Position numbers and translations under genes: made by a program. Positions 51,186 through 62,092 of a DNA stretch of 64,000 nt are shown here, in pieces (position 1 is the first letter of the stretch; the number at the start of each line of letters is the position of its first letter). The notes below the pieces were generated by a model. It was not told where the DNA came from, searched no databases, and worked only from the letters and a program-made list of their open reading frames with translations. Source of the DNA: Symbiodinium natans (taxonomy: Eukaryota; Sar; Dinophyceae; Suessiales; Symbiodiniaceae); contig CAJNDS010002378.1 of the NCBI GenBank assembly GCA_905221605.1, positions 35,001-99,000 on the forward strand, given 5' to 3'.

Positions 51186-51533
51186 CGTTCAGTTGTCTGC
51201 AGGAGATTTTGGGTTGTCAATTCATTTCGAGGCCCTAACCATGTCTCTTTGTGGACGCCTACAATCCCTACCTACACGCTTGAGCTTGAGACGCACAAAG
51301 GGCATGAACAGCCTGGGCGCAGAGGGTACCAAGTCGGCCAGTATACTGTCAGGTTGGGTCTGCCAACCACTGTGAACAGCCTGTTGCTCTGCTTCGGGCT
51401 CTTAATCGCATAAACTCTTCTCACAGCTGAAACTATGATTCACCCCTGGTCGAAGCGATACATCTCGCCATTCTGCCCGAGCTCCGGCTATGGAAGGACA
51501 CCTTTCAATAGCAGCAAAATAGTAGCACCTGAA

Positions 51534-53784
51534 ATCCGCCGACCCCTAGGGGGGCGGCGTCAGTGAAGACCCATTGCCCCTACCACCTACTCCATCCGGG
51601 CCCCAGTGCATGCCCGCCCGCTTGCCCTACCCCCACCACCCACCCACCCCGCTCCCCGCCGCTTGCCCTACCTTCACCACCCACGCACCCCGCACTCCAT
51701 CCCATCGACCCCCATGGTCCATGGACATGGCCCAGTGCATGCTCGCCCCCTCCGCTCCGCCCGCTACGCCTACTCCCCCCTGGCCGCCTACCCCTCGACC
51801 CCCATGACCCCCATGGACATGGCTTCTCAGCTGACTTTAAAGGGCCCCACTGCATGCCCGCTCCTTCCCCGCCCGCCCCCCTCCGCTTGCTGCCACCCCC
51901 ACCCCTCACGCACCCGCCCATGCCCCTCATGGACCCATGGCTCCTGGCCCCATTGGCTCATGGTTTCACTCTCCATCCCCTCGACCTCCATGCTCCATGG
52001 ACATGGCTTCTCAGCTGACTATAAAGGGCGCCAGTGCATGCCGCCCCCTCCGCTTGCTGGCCCCAGTGCATGCCCGCCCGCTTGCCCTACCCCCACCACC
52101 CACGCACCTCGCTCCCCGCCCATGCCTTTCATGGACCCATGGCTCCGTACCACCTACTCCGCCCCATCCAAAGCTCTACAGGGCCCCAGTGCATGCCCGC
52201 CCACTTGCCCTGCCCCCACCACCCACGCACCCCGCCCCCTGCCCATGCCCTTCATGGACCCATGGCTCCTGGCCCCATTGGCTGGACGTGGCTTCTCAGC
52301 TGACTTTAAAGGGCTCCAAGTGCATGCCCACCCCCTCCGCTTGCTCCGCCCGCTCCGCCCTTCCCGCTCCGCCTACTCTCCCCGTAACCCTACCCCTCGA
52401 CCCCCATGGCCCCCACCATGCCTCCTGGCCCCATTGGCCCATGGTCCCACTCGACCCCCATGGCTGCCATGGACATGCCTCATATGGCTCCTGCCCCCCT
52501 TCATGGACATGGCTTCTCAGCTGACTTTAAAGGGCCCCAGTCCATGCCCGCCCCCTCCGCTTGCTCCGCCCGCTCCGCCCTTCCGCCCATGGCCCGCACC
52601 GCCCCCTCCGCTTGCTCCGCCCGCTCCGCCCTTCCCGCTCCGCCTACTCCCCCCCTAACCCTACCCCTCGACGCCCATGGCCCCCACCATGCCTCCTGGC
52701 CCCATTGGCCATGGTCCCACTCGACCCCCATGGCTGCCGTGGACATGCCTCATATGGCTCCTGCCCACCCCCCATGGACATGGCTTCTCAGCTGACTTTA
52801 AAGGGCCCCAGTTTTTAACGGGCCCCAGTCCATGCCCGCCCCCTCCGCTTGCTCCGCCCGCTTCGCCCTCCGCCCTTCCGCCCTTCCGCCCATGGCCCCC
52901 ACCATGGCTCCGGGCCCCATTGGCCCATGGTCCCACTCTCCATCCCCTCGACCCATACCCACCCCCTCCGCTTGCTCCGCCTCCTGGCCCCATTGGCCCA
53001 TGGTCCCACTCGACCCCCATGGCTGCCATGGACATGCCTCATATGGCTCCTGCCCACCCCCCATGATGGCTTGCTCCGCCCACTCCCCACTCCACCCTTG
53101 CCGCTCCGCCCAGTCCCTCCCCTGGCCCCATCCCTCCATCCCCTCGACTGTCATGGCCTCCCTGGACATGGCTTCTCGGCTGACTTTAAAGCCATTCTGG
53201 CCTTATCCCTCGACCACCCCCAACCCTCACCCCACCCCCCACGCAGACCCATGGCTCCTGGCCAGGTGGACTAGCCTTCGCAGCCAGCTGCGGCTTTGGG
53301 GTCGGCGGCACTGGCGGTAGCCATTAAATCGGGCAGCGCGAGGTCCCCAAAGGACCGAGCAAATGCGGACCTTTTAGCCCGGGTCGTCCCGGGAATAGCC
53401 TTGCTGGCCTCTGGCCTTCTGCGAAGCAGAATTAGGCCGGACGCCAGTGCCGCCGACCCCCGCGTGCCGCCGGTGAACGGTTTTTTTTTTTCGTGGTTTT
53501 TTGCGTCGCCACGGAGGCCCCCAGAGGGCGCGCATCATGAGCATCAGCGGGTCCAGCCCGGGACCCCCAGGCGCGCATCAGGAGCATCAGCGGCTCCCGG
53601 GGCGGGACCCCGGGGGCGCATCAGGAGCATGATGCCCCCCAGAGGGCGGGCATAAGCGATATGTCTAAGCCCGGGGTTAGGAAAAGGGGAGTTTTTAGAG
53701 CTTAGGGGCCTCAAAATGCTTAGAAACTGCTCGCCCCGCGCTTCTGCCTGCGCTGCCCGCCCATGGGCGCAGCCCCTTAAAATA
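51534..53784 (+). mobile_element. C-rich repeat element, copy 2
   Basis: It has the same ends as 39,022-40,920 (ATCCGCCGACCCC at the start, CCTTAAAATA at the end) and the same order. The 5' half is a different, higher-order minisatellite: CTTCTCAGCTGACTTTAAAG recurs at about 51,824, 52,007, 52,292, 52,513, 52,788 and 53,171, each copy followed by CCAGT.CATGCCC-type and CCGCTTGCTCCGCCC words. The core at 53,294-53,680 differs from copy 1 only by a T-run length change and a few substitutions. Long proline-rich frames across it are composition artefacts. Confidence 0.75.
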
Positions 53785-54239
53785 ATCTGATTGAAGCTGT
53801 GAGCCGTCTTCGAGTGCCCTGCTAGTGGCAGCACCCTTGCAAACTTTCTTCTCTGGGCTAAGTCGCTGTACAACGGGTGGATCTAATGCGGCTGTACACA
53901 TTCAGCACTCCACCTCCTGACCACAACCTCTCCGCCGTCATTCAAGCGGAACGTGCTTCTCGCTTACTCGCTTAGACTGCTGCGGCTGCATCGTTGGCAG
54001 AATCGGCCTGTCCTAATTACAGGCTACTAGCCGGGGCAGACTGCCTAGTCACTTCTGCTTCGGTACCCAACCTGAGTTGCAACCGAAAGCGTCGACTGAG
54101 TTTCCGCAGGCTGCTCTAGCAAGCCGTGTTAGGCCCAGAGGCACACCGTGTCCTAAGCACGTGCCACTCAGAGCCTGGTTCCAGCAGAAACCGAAGAGCC
54201 ATACAATACATACAATAGATACAATACATGTTGAGCCAC
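53785..54239. other. no gene recognised
   Basis: Non-repetitive sequence between the C-rich element and the candidate exons at 54,240 onward. A short ACAATACAT / ACAATAGAT triplication lies at 54,204-54,230. Confidence 0.5.
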
Positions 54240-55130
54240 GACGTGCTGGCATTCTCGACCGAACCCGCGGAAGAGCCAACTCTGGCTGCAGCCATGGTTC
54301 GAAGTCTCGTTCCATTCTTCTGGACATTGCCTTTGCAGCCTGGACTGTAGCTACAGCGAGGGCAAATGGAAATGGAGATCTCTTCTTGAGCACGAGAGCA
54401 TCCGCTCTTCCGGGCCGAGTGGCTTCTGCTTCGATGAGGCGCATCCTGTCCTGCACAAGACGAACGGCAAACGGGAACCACTGAGCATGCTACAGCTTAC
54501 TTACAGCTTGACATTCTTTTAGGCTCAGTGGAATAATCTGCGGTCTTAGGCAGTGCGCCTGGGATGCACGGAGCTCCTGTCGGCGAGGCGCCTTTCAAGA
54601 TCTCCTGGCTTACCTCTGCACGAAGGACGCACAGGAGACAAGAGATGCTTCGCTTTGAGCTGCTTTGCAGCCTTGATCGGCCTTGATCGGCCTTTTTTGT
54701 CATGGTATACCCTTGGTGAGCTTGGGGCACCTTCTTGAGCTGCTCGTACTGGGACAGCGGTTCGTCGTATGATGCGAAGCATGGATCAAAGAGCGGGCAG
54801 ACCTCCTGGCAAAAAAGACACTGCAGTCACGTGGCGAAGACCTCTTGCACATGCAGCTGAAATTCTTCGCTTTGCCGCAAATTGGGACCTTGAAGGTAAG
54901 GGCGTCATCTGCAGAGATCAGGTGCCTCGCCATGAGCAGGTCGACAAAGCTCTCCTTAAAAGGGCACACGACGCCATGCGTTCCCCGATGAGAATTATCC
55001 GTGGGGCGCTGTGTATCGAGCGAGGCCGGGCCGAGCTTCGAAGTGCTGCCGCAGGTGCCTCATCTCCTCCTCTTTCAGGTGGCCCCCAGCATCCTTCGAA
55101 GCCGCCACGAGCAATTTTCACTGTGGGCCC
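54240..55130 (-). CDS. possible exons of an unidentified gene
   Basis: In minus-strand order there are short protein-like segments: about 55,085-55,000 (KEEEMRHLRQHFEARPGLARYTA); about 54,955-54,895 (ESFVDLLMARHLISADDALTFK, followed by AAG|GT); about 54,690-54,622 (QSEASLVSCASFVQR, followed by AGG|GTAAG); and 54,456-54,240 (DRMRLIEAEATRPGRADALV... AKAMSRRMERDFEPWLQPEL), preceded by a GTGCAG acceptor. I could not chain them with one consistent phase, and I recognise no domain. They lie about 280 bp beyond the stop of the HAM1-like gene on the same strand, so they would be a separate downstream gene in the same direction. Confidence 0.3.
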
Positions 55131-55409
55131 TACTGGCTCTTGCCCCTACTAAACCCTACTCCAATTCCTTGCCGGGCTTCCTTCGCAGCCTGCAGAACTC
55201 GAAGAATTTCAGCGTGGCACTGCTGAGACCTCTGTGGCCACAGGGGGGCCAATTTTGCAAGCGTTCGCAAGCGTGTTGTTGAGCTTGTGCCCTGCCGCGC
55301 TCTGCTGTTCGAAGTGGCTATGGAGGGGTAAGCAGGTACAGCAGGTACATGGGCGTGGGTGTAACAGGTGTACGCTTTCTGCAGCCTGTAGCTGGTGCAT
55401 AAAACAACG

Positions 55410-57760
55410 CTAGTCAAGGCGAAGAAACTCTGGCAGGAAGTTGAAGCGTGCCAGCAAAATGCACTGGCCCATCATGTAGCGGCCAAACGCAGCAAAAAGC
55501 ATCGCCGAGGGATCCTTTGTTTGCCAGGTTGTGGGATGCTACGCGGCTACTTACACCACTGCGTAGCTGGAACTCGAACGGGCCAGGATGTCGTATGAAA
55601 TGTCTACTGCTTCGACATTACTGGTGCTGCTGCGAGATTCAGGTTCCAGCTGCACGGAATCAAGAAAGATGGGCGCAAGGCGCGATTGGAACACTTCTTC
55701 GAAGGCGGCCCACACCAGGTCTCTTCCATCCATCGTCTCGGTTGCATGGATTTTCTGGGCGAACTCCGCAATGGTCCTTGGTGGTGAGACCACGTTGCAG
55801 TCTAGCATAGAAGTGCCGACCATAAGAATTTATGGAAAAAGATGCTCGCTGCTGGGGAGGGAGCTGCAAACCAGATGCGCCAGGTCCCGCCATGTCCTGG
55901 TTGATGATCGTGCGGATGGGCGCAGCGAGCTGCCACCAGCGGCTCATCTCCGGTGCTTTCTCGGCCATGCACGCGTAGTTCTGCGAGGTCCAGCGGAAGT
56001 CCTCCACAAAGAAGGGCATGTACTTGTCTTTGAAACTTTGCAAAGCAGGGGGTACTTCAGCAAGCGGAGTGCCCAAGTGCTTGGACATGAGCTCCCTGTA
56101 TTTGACGTCCTCACCCATGAGGCAGTATGCAATATTTGCTTCCAGAAGAGTGCGAAAAACTGATAGCAGCTGCTGCGGCTCAGAAGGCTCAAAGGGATCA
56201 AGCCCACAGTCGCGGAAGACAGGCCAGATCTTCCTCTTCTCCCAGTCATATTCCAGGCCTTCGCGCCTCAGTGCCTCCACGAAGAGCATGTCAGCGAAGA
56301 CCAGCGTGATCGCTTCGCTCAGCATGCGATAGATGATGTACAGCCGCCTGGAGAGGCTCCCGTTGGTACCAGTGAAGATCAGATCTGGCAGGAGAAAATG
56401 CGTAAGGTCGTGTGCCTGAAATGTCACCTCGTGGATTGCATCATCCTGTGAATGGGATTGAGAGGTGAAGGCTTGTTCAGTTTGCTCACTCAAGACTCGA
56501 AAAAAGATTGCATGAAGAAAAGCGCCAACAACGCGCCAACAATGCGAGAAAAAAAATGCGCGCCTTGGGCACGAGAGGAATGCCTGCGTTCAATCCTGGA
56601 AGCCAATAAATGAACTCCCTTCGTGTGATAGCCGCCCGCAGGAAAAGCCCGCTGTTGAGCACGCTCCTAAAGACGCTGCAAAGGCCATGCGCTTCTGCAA
56701 AAGAGCAGAACAGATGCGTGTTCTTCGTGAAGAAGTTGGCAACCAGAGATCCATCGCCAAATTCCACAGCTCTAGACGCTTCTACCGGATTGTAGCGACA
56801 AACTCGTCGGGTGCGGTAGTGCACATGATCTCGCAAGTATTGGGACAGCATCATGTCTCTAGGAGACACTTTGAAGCCCATCAGCTTCTTCTCGTGATAA
56901 GACAGTCCGCTATAAGGGTCAACCACAATATCATCCCAGTTGAAGACGTTTGGCTGCTGAGCTTCCCGCTTTCGCTTGGACAGATCGATCTTTGCATCCA
57001 TCTCGTAGCTGTAAACAATTTCCTCCACCTGCACAGGAGCGTCAGTGTTACCGTGCCGGTCTGCTGCCTAAAGCCGCCTTGATGGGCGGCAGCAAGCACA
57101 GACGGGGTTGAGTATTGAGGGTTGCGCGCAGCGAGAACAACTGAGAGGGACACCCCCCGACACCCTTAAAGCATCTCTTAAGAGTCTTAAAACATCTGAA
57201 AACACCTTAAACAGCCTGAGCCCCTCATCTCGCCAGCCTGGGGACTGCTCTGTCCACTCGGCTCCCCATCCTTCTTGGCAGCCTTTTGGCACCAAACCGT
57301 GAGCGAAGCGCTCACGGTCACGCGCTCACCTGGCAGTTGCAGTTGAGTTGTGCTGTCCAGCTTTGGTTCATGGCAAGGTCCCAAGGTGCGAACCGACTAT
57401 CATAAAAGCAAGTGACACCGCATCTGCATTCTGGCGAATTTTGGGTGAGCACTTGAACTAGGTTTCATGAGAGCCACCATCCACAAAGTCTCTGCCGGGA
57501 GCGTCGGCATGTTCATCTGATCCATAACACAGGAGAAGCACCTTCTCGTACATCACAGACTTGGTCCAAAACTCATCCGTGCTGTGACTCAGCAGCTTGG
57601 CAACCAAGGGAAGAAGCGCTTTGGGTCCAAGCTTCTTCGTTCGATATCCGTATGGGCTGGCCTGCTTCACTTCGATGCCATAGTGTTGCATCAGCTTCTG
57701 AAACTCGGGCACACGCTCCGGATTGGACGTCACGACATAAACGCGCCGCACTTTCACCAT
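55410..57760 (-). CDS. HAM1/ITPase-like protein fused to an unassigned helical domain, five exons
   Basis: Proposed exons: 57,542-57,760; 56,564-57,028; 55,872-56,484; 55,656-55,801; 55,410-55,514, giving 515 codons plus TAG. All junctions keep frame; donors are GT except GC at 56,563. The N-terminus VRRVYVVTSNPERVPEFQKLM resembles the nucleotide-contacting T.N..K strand of non-canonical purine NTP pyrophosphatases (Arg replaces Lys), and NVFNWDDIVV...LSYHEKKLMGFKVSPRD resembles their F.WDPIF...SHR region. The acidic catalytic segment normally between them is short or absent. Residues about 240-430 form a helical region with QAHDLTHFLLPDLIFTG, RRLYIIYRMLSEAITLVFADMLF, KRKIWPVF and ANIAYCLMGEDVKY, whose His/Asp/Glu pattern could bind metal. 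Alternative: an unrelated family. The start may lie upstream, because the frame is open to about 58,063. Confidence 0.8.
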
Positions 57761-58063
57761 GAGGCGATTAGTGAGAATTCGTGACAATCTGTAACCATTT
57801 GTGATGTTCACGGTAACGACGTAGCAGCTGAGTGGGCTATGTGCAGCGGGGGGCTCGGTGGAGCTCAGGAAACTCGAACTCAACAACTGCTCTGAAGCAG
57901 CTCCATGCCCAGTTTGTTTAAAGGGTGCCGATTGCAAGCTTGAGAAAGGTCGCGCAGACTTGGGCCTCTTGTTACTCTTGTTGCTATCTGCCAGGCTTGG
58001 GGGCATTTGGAACGCGGAGCGTTGTGTTAAGCACCCTCTCAGACGGTTACGAAGACCCTCCAA

Positions 58064-61000
58064 ACATCAAGAGGATCGAGTGGGGAGTGGTCCAGGACAT
58101 TTCGAGTCGCTTTCGTCCGACTCATGGCCTTAAAGACCCTAGGGCTCTGGTGCACGTTTCTTGTCCCCATTTAGGCTGAAAGCCCCTGTCCTACAACCTC
58201 CAAGCCCCTTTCCCCCAGCAATTAAAGGAGAGTACGCCCGCCGGCTAACTTCCAGGCCCTGCAGCGTTCAAGCAGGTCTTGGAAGGGCTTGGAACGGTTC
58301 TTTCTATTTTCAACTGGGCGCCTCAAGGGCAGTGAGATGATCTCTGTCCTAAGCCTACTGCCTCACACATCGCCATGCAGCTAAGCTCAGGGCGCGTGTG
58401 TGAGGGATACCGTGCATACCACCATACCACACGGCGTGAGATCTGATCATGCTCCACAGACAGGCAAAAGTGAGCTGGCCAGGCCATGGGACCCACAGTG
58501 AGCGCTCTCTGGGGCAGTCAAAGTTTGCCAGGCTGAGGTGCGAGTGTACATTATCCAGGTGAAACCATCGCCCCTCAAATGCGCAGCTTGCCTCGGAAAC
58601 TGCGAACAGTCATCAGATGCACTCAAGGTCTTCTTGTTTGCATATGTGGAGCCGGGGCTTGAGAGGCACCAGAACAACACCCCCTCTGCAACCACAACGG
58701 CCTTTTTGGGGCCGTAGAGGGTCTCAGGGCCTTCTTGGAGTGGGTCTTCGGCCTATACGCCCCGCTCTCCAACACAAACACTCGCCGATGTGGTGGCCGT
58801 AGCCCTGCGAACCCTGCGGCTCCGTGCGAGTCTGGGGCGAAGGCGCGCTGGAGGGGCTTGTGGAGCACAGACCCTGAGAAGGGTTTTTTTAATCGGTTCG
58901 AAGGTCGGGGTTCGTGGTCCTTAAGGTGCTTGAAGGATGAGGAGGCGCAGTTCACAGAGTTGGGAGCAAGGCATGTTGATGTGATTGGCCGGATTGTGGA
59001 TGCGATCCTGCCAGGCAGTGCCAGGTGGAGATGGCCAAAGTCTACACGCATTGGGCTTGCGGTCCCAGAAGAAACTGTTACTTTTCATTTTGTCCTCGAC
59101 GAGGTCAGCAGCGATCCTTGGGTCTTAAACCGTTCCAAACCCTTTTACACTGTCCCTCAACCGTCCCACAGATCGCCAGGTCGTGAGAACCGAGAAGCAG
59201 GTTGGCCGCCCTTGTGGTGGCCCCGAAGATGGCGTCGCCCTCCACGCGAGGCACGTGGCCTGGGTTAAGAGGGCGCTGAGGGTGAAGAGGGCGGCTTTAG
59301 ACTGTAGGGGTTGAGAGGAAAAATCAAGAAAAGAATTGAATGTGGGATCTAGGCGGGGACGCCCACGGCACCGCGTCGTGCAATGGTTACTGCCAAACTA
59401 CTGGCCCGCGGAGATACATCATCAAATTCTGGTCTGCATTCCTTTAAAACGCGTCCAGAGGTCATGCAGCACACCAGAAAATTGAGACCGTGCAACCGGT
59501 GCCACGAAGCTCCTGTTTTCTTGCCGGTCAAGTGAACCGAGCCGAGTACCAGTATAGCCGGGGATCTGTTTGCCTCAATTCGGCCAGCATTCGCTTCTCC
59601 AACAATGAACGTCAGCGCGAGATGCAAGCCGTGCACTACTCACGAGAAGTCTTGCGGCCATTGCAAGCATCGCGGCCCTTTTTTGGCCAAGGCTCTGCAG
59701 TGCTCACGCAAGCGGGCAGCATGTAGAGCCTTGTATTCAGGCCTCACACGGCAGCGCTCTCCATGCGCTTGCGAAAACATGTTGCGAAAACATGCTGCCA
59801 TGCAAGCATGCTGGCAGGACACTCGGGGTCACCTTCAGCTAAGCCTGCTGCCTGCCCTCGTGATTCTCTGCGTAGACGTGATCCAGAATTCGTGCGCGCG
59901 GAAGGTCATCGTCTTGCGTCACAGCCTGGGTTGACGTTCATGCTAGAATGTTTGGATTTGACAGCTCCCGCAAATTGTAGATTGTGGCTCTCAGTTCCGC
60001 TGTCTTTCAGATGGCACTGTCGGCTCCGCTTGAAGCCGACTCGTATCTCGATAATTAAAAAAAATCAGGGCTAAATGAAGGCAAAGGCCATGATTCCTTA
60101 GACGCTGCACTAGATGCTGCCCCGTCACCGGCAGGTGCTCCGGTGGCGGCGCGCGCTCGGCAATGGCCCGGCCAGCCTTTCAGCTCATGGGGGGCGCACG
60201 CAGCTCATCGCCCAGCGTACCCCAGCGTACTCAGACATAGTGAACTGCAGCTTTGTGTGACCCAAGGCCCTGGCCATCTTGCACGTGTGGATGATACCGC
60301 CGCCATGAATGTTCTCCGCATGCTTGCTGGGCCTTAGCTGCATGGAAAGCCAGGGTCGCAAGGCTGCCAAGGCTATCCACACAGGCGAGGCTACCGGAGC
60401 TGGCAGGACCCGCAGCCACGAGCGCCGCGCATGAAGCCGCTGTAGCCGGGTATCGTCGGCACCTGAAGGGATCCCGGGGCACCGCACTCTGGCAGATACT
60501 GGAAAAGATCTGATGTTTGATTTGAGAGAGCATCATGCAGCTCAGAGATGCACCCAATACGATCGCACCACGTCGGCTTTGCTTTTTCCAAGGGGATGCG
60601 GGTCTGGTGCCTCGGATGTACAACGCAACGTTTCATCACTACCTACTCTCTTCTTGCACCCCAACGTCTTCGCGTCTTCGTTCAAAACTTTAGAACCCGG
60701 GCCCCCCTACCGGCTCGGAGAAGCGCTCCTCGGGAAAGGGCTTCACCCGTTTCTGCCTCAAAAACATGCAGGTTGCCATGCAATTGCCATGCACTTGCCA
60801 GAGTTGCCACTGAACCATCGCCGATTCGGACCACTCGGATCCCAGTTTACGGGGCAATTCGGGCTCAAAGACCATCATCCAGCATAGCGCAGCACAGCTG
60901 TGAGCTTCTGAAGCCCGCGACGAGGCTGCCAGTGCTTCCTGCAGGGCGGCCTTCTTCTCTTCCAACTGCCACCTGGGACCAAGCAATGGCCAACTGCTAT

Positions 61001-61593
61001 GGCTCATTGTGGCTCACTAGGGCTCACTATGGCTCACTATGGCCACCCCCAGAATCTCGATCTGCAAACACCAAGCCCAACAAGCACAAGAGCAACAAGG
61101 AGCAAATAATTCGAGACCCCCACTGCTCATTCCGTGCACCAGCACCCACTGCAGCTTGTGTTCGGCCGTAGATGTCCTTGCACAAGATGCCAGGCTTTCA
61201 TTCAATCCAACAGCTCCAGGAAGCGGCAAGCTGCACAGCGTCCACTGAGTGCAGCTTCCCAGGGACCGACTGCTTTCTCTACTGACAAGCAGACATGCCG
61301 AAGAGCCCTGCAAGCGCACAGCGCCTCACATCACAAGGATGCAAAGGGCTTGGGCACCATGCGTTCCGGCGATTCGGGGCGGGGAGGGTTGTGGAAACTC
61401 AGAGCAACTCAATGCCAACAGGTCCTCTGCTTTAGCCGAGGGGATGAAACCAGTGTAGCCAGGCACGCGAGCGTTCATGCCTGCACTCGACCCGTGACTA
61501 CGACTGCTGACAAGGTCAAGTGTCAGAAGGAGAGTGGAAAATGCACTCGAAAAATGCACTCGAAATGCGCAGTTTATCTTTTGCAGTGCACAA
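58064..61593. other. no gene recognised
   Basis: The plus frame 58,735-59,268 (177 codons, includes FTELGARHVDVIGRIVDAIL and EETVTFHFVLDEVSSDPW) is the most protein-like, but its antisense is also open over 142 codons and I know no match. CATGC words are frequent at 59,770-59,815. The remaining frames are short and overlapping. Confidence 0.35.
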
Positions 61594-61830
61594 AGTTCGC
61601 CTCGGCTTCCAGCCGAGAGGCGTCTAGCACAAGCACACCCGGATCTGGTCTCCTTACCCACCCCCCCCCCCCTTTCGGCCCTGTGGGACCTGCCCAAACC
61701 GCCTGGACTACCACTGCAATCGCTTCTGGCGACCCCTTGAAACACTCCTTCTTGGACCCCTCCTAGGACCGCTTCGCCTGCTACACCCCACGTTGGGCCA
61801 GGCTGTCGAGGCGGCGCTTACAATTTCCAT
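61594..61830. mobile_element. possible short TIR element, copy 2
   Basis: It begins GTTCGCCTCGGCTTCC and ends GGCTGTCGAGGCGGCGCTTACAAT. Ends and some interior words (CCCTGTGGGACCTG, TTGAAACACTCCTTC) match 42,366-42,672. The right arm carries one mismatch against the left (GTCGAGGCG versus GCCGAGGCG). It contains a C run at 61,660-61,671. Confidence 0.4.
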
Positions 61831-61949
61831 GGATGACTCAGGTGTCAACACTGCAACATGGTTCCCTTCATGTCTCAGAGCGCCATGCACTGTTCGCCCA
61901 CAGCTTGTCGAGCCCGCTCCAGCTTGTCCTCAAAAGATGCATTCATTTA

Positions 61950-62019
61950 CACATACGCACATACGTACATACGACATAGACATGCACACACACACAGACA
62001 CACGGACAGGCAGACGGAC

Positions 62020-62091
<72 letters not shown>

Positions 62092-62092
62092 C
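61950..62092. repeat. CA microsatellite
   Basis: Mixed ACATACGTACATACG and CACACACACAGACACACGGACAGGC words lead into (CA)n at 62,022-62,058 and 62,065-62,091, split by TGCGCG. Frames across it are artefacts. Confidence 0.95.

Noticed and set aside
51606-52658. 350-codon proline/histidine-rich plus-strand open frame
   Set aside because: Lies entirely in the C-rich minisatellite, and all three plus frames are long and proline-rich, which is composition rather than coding.
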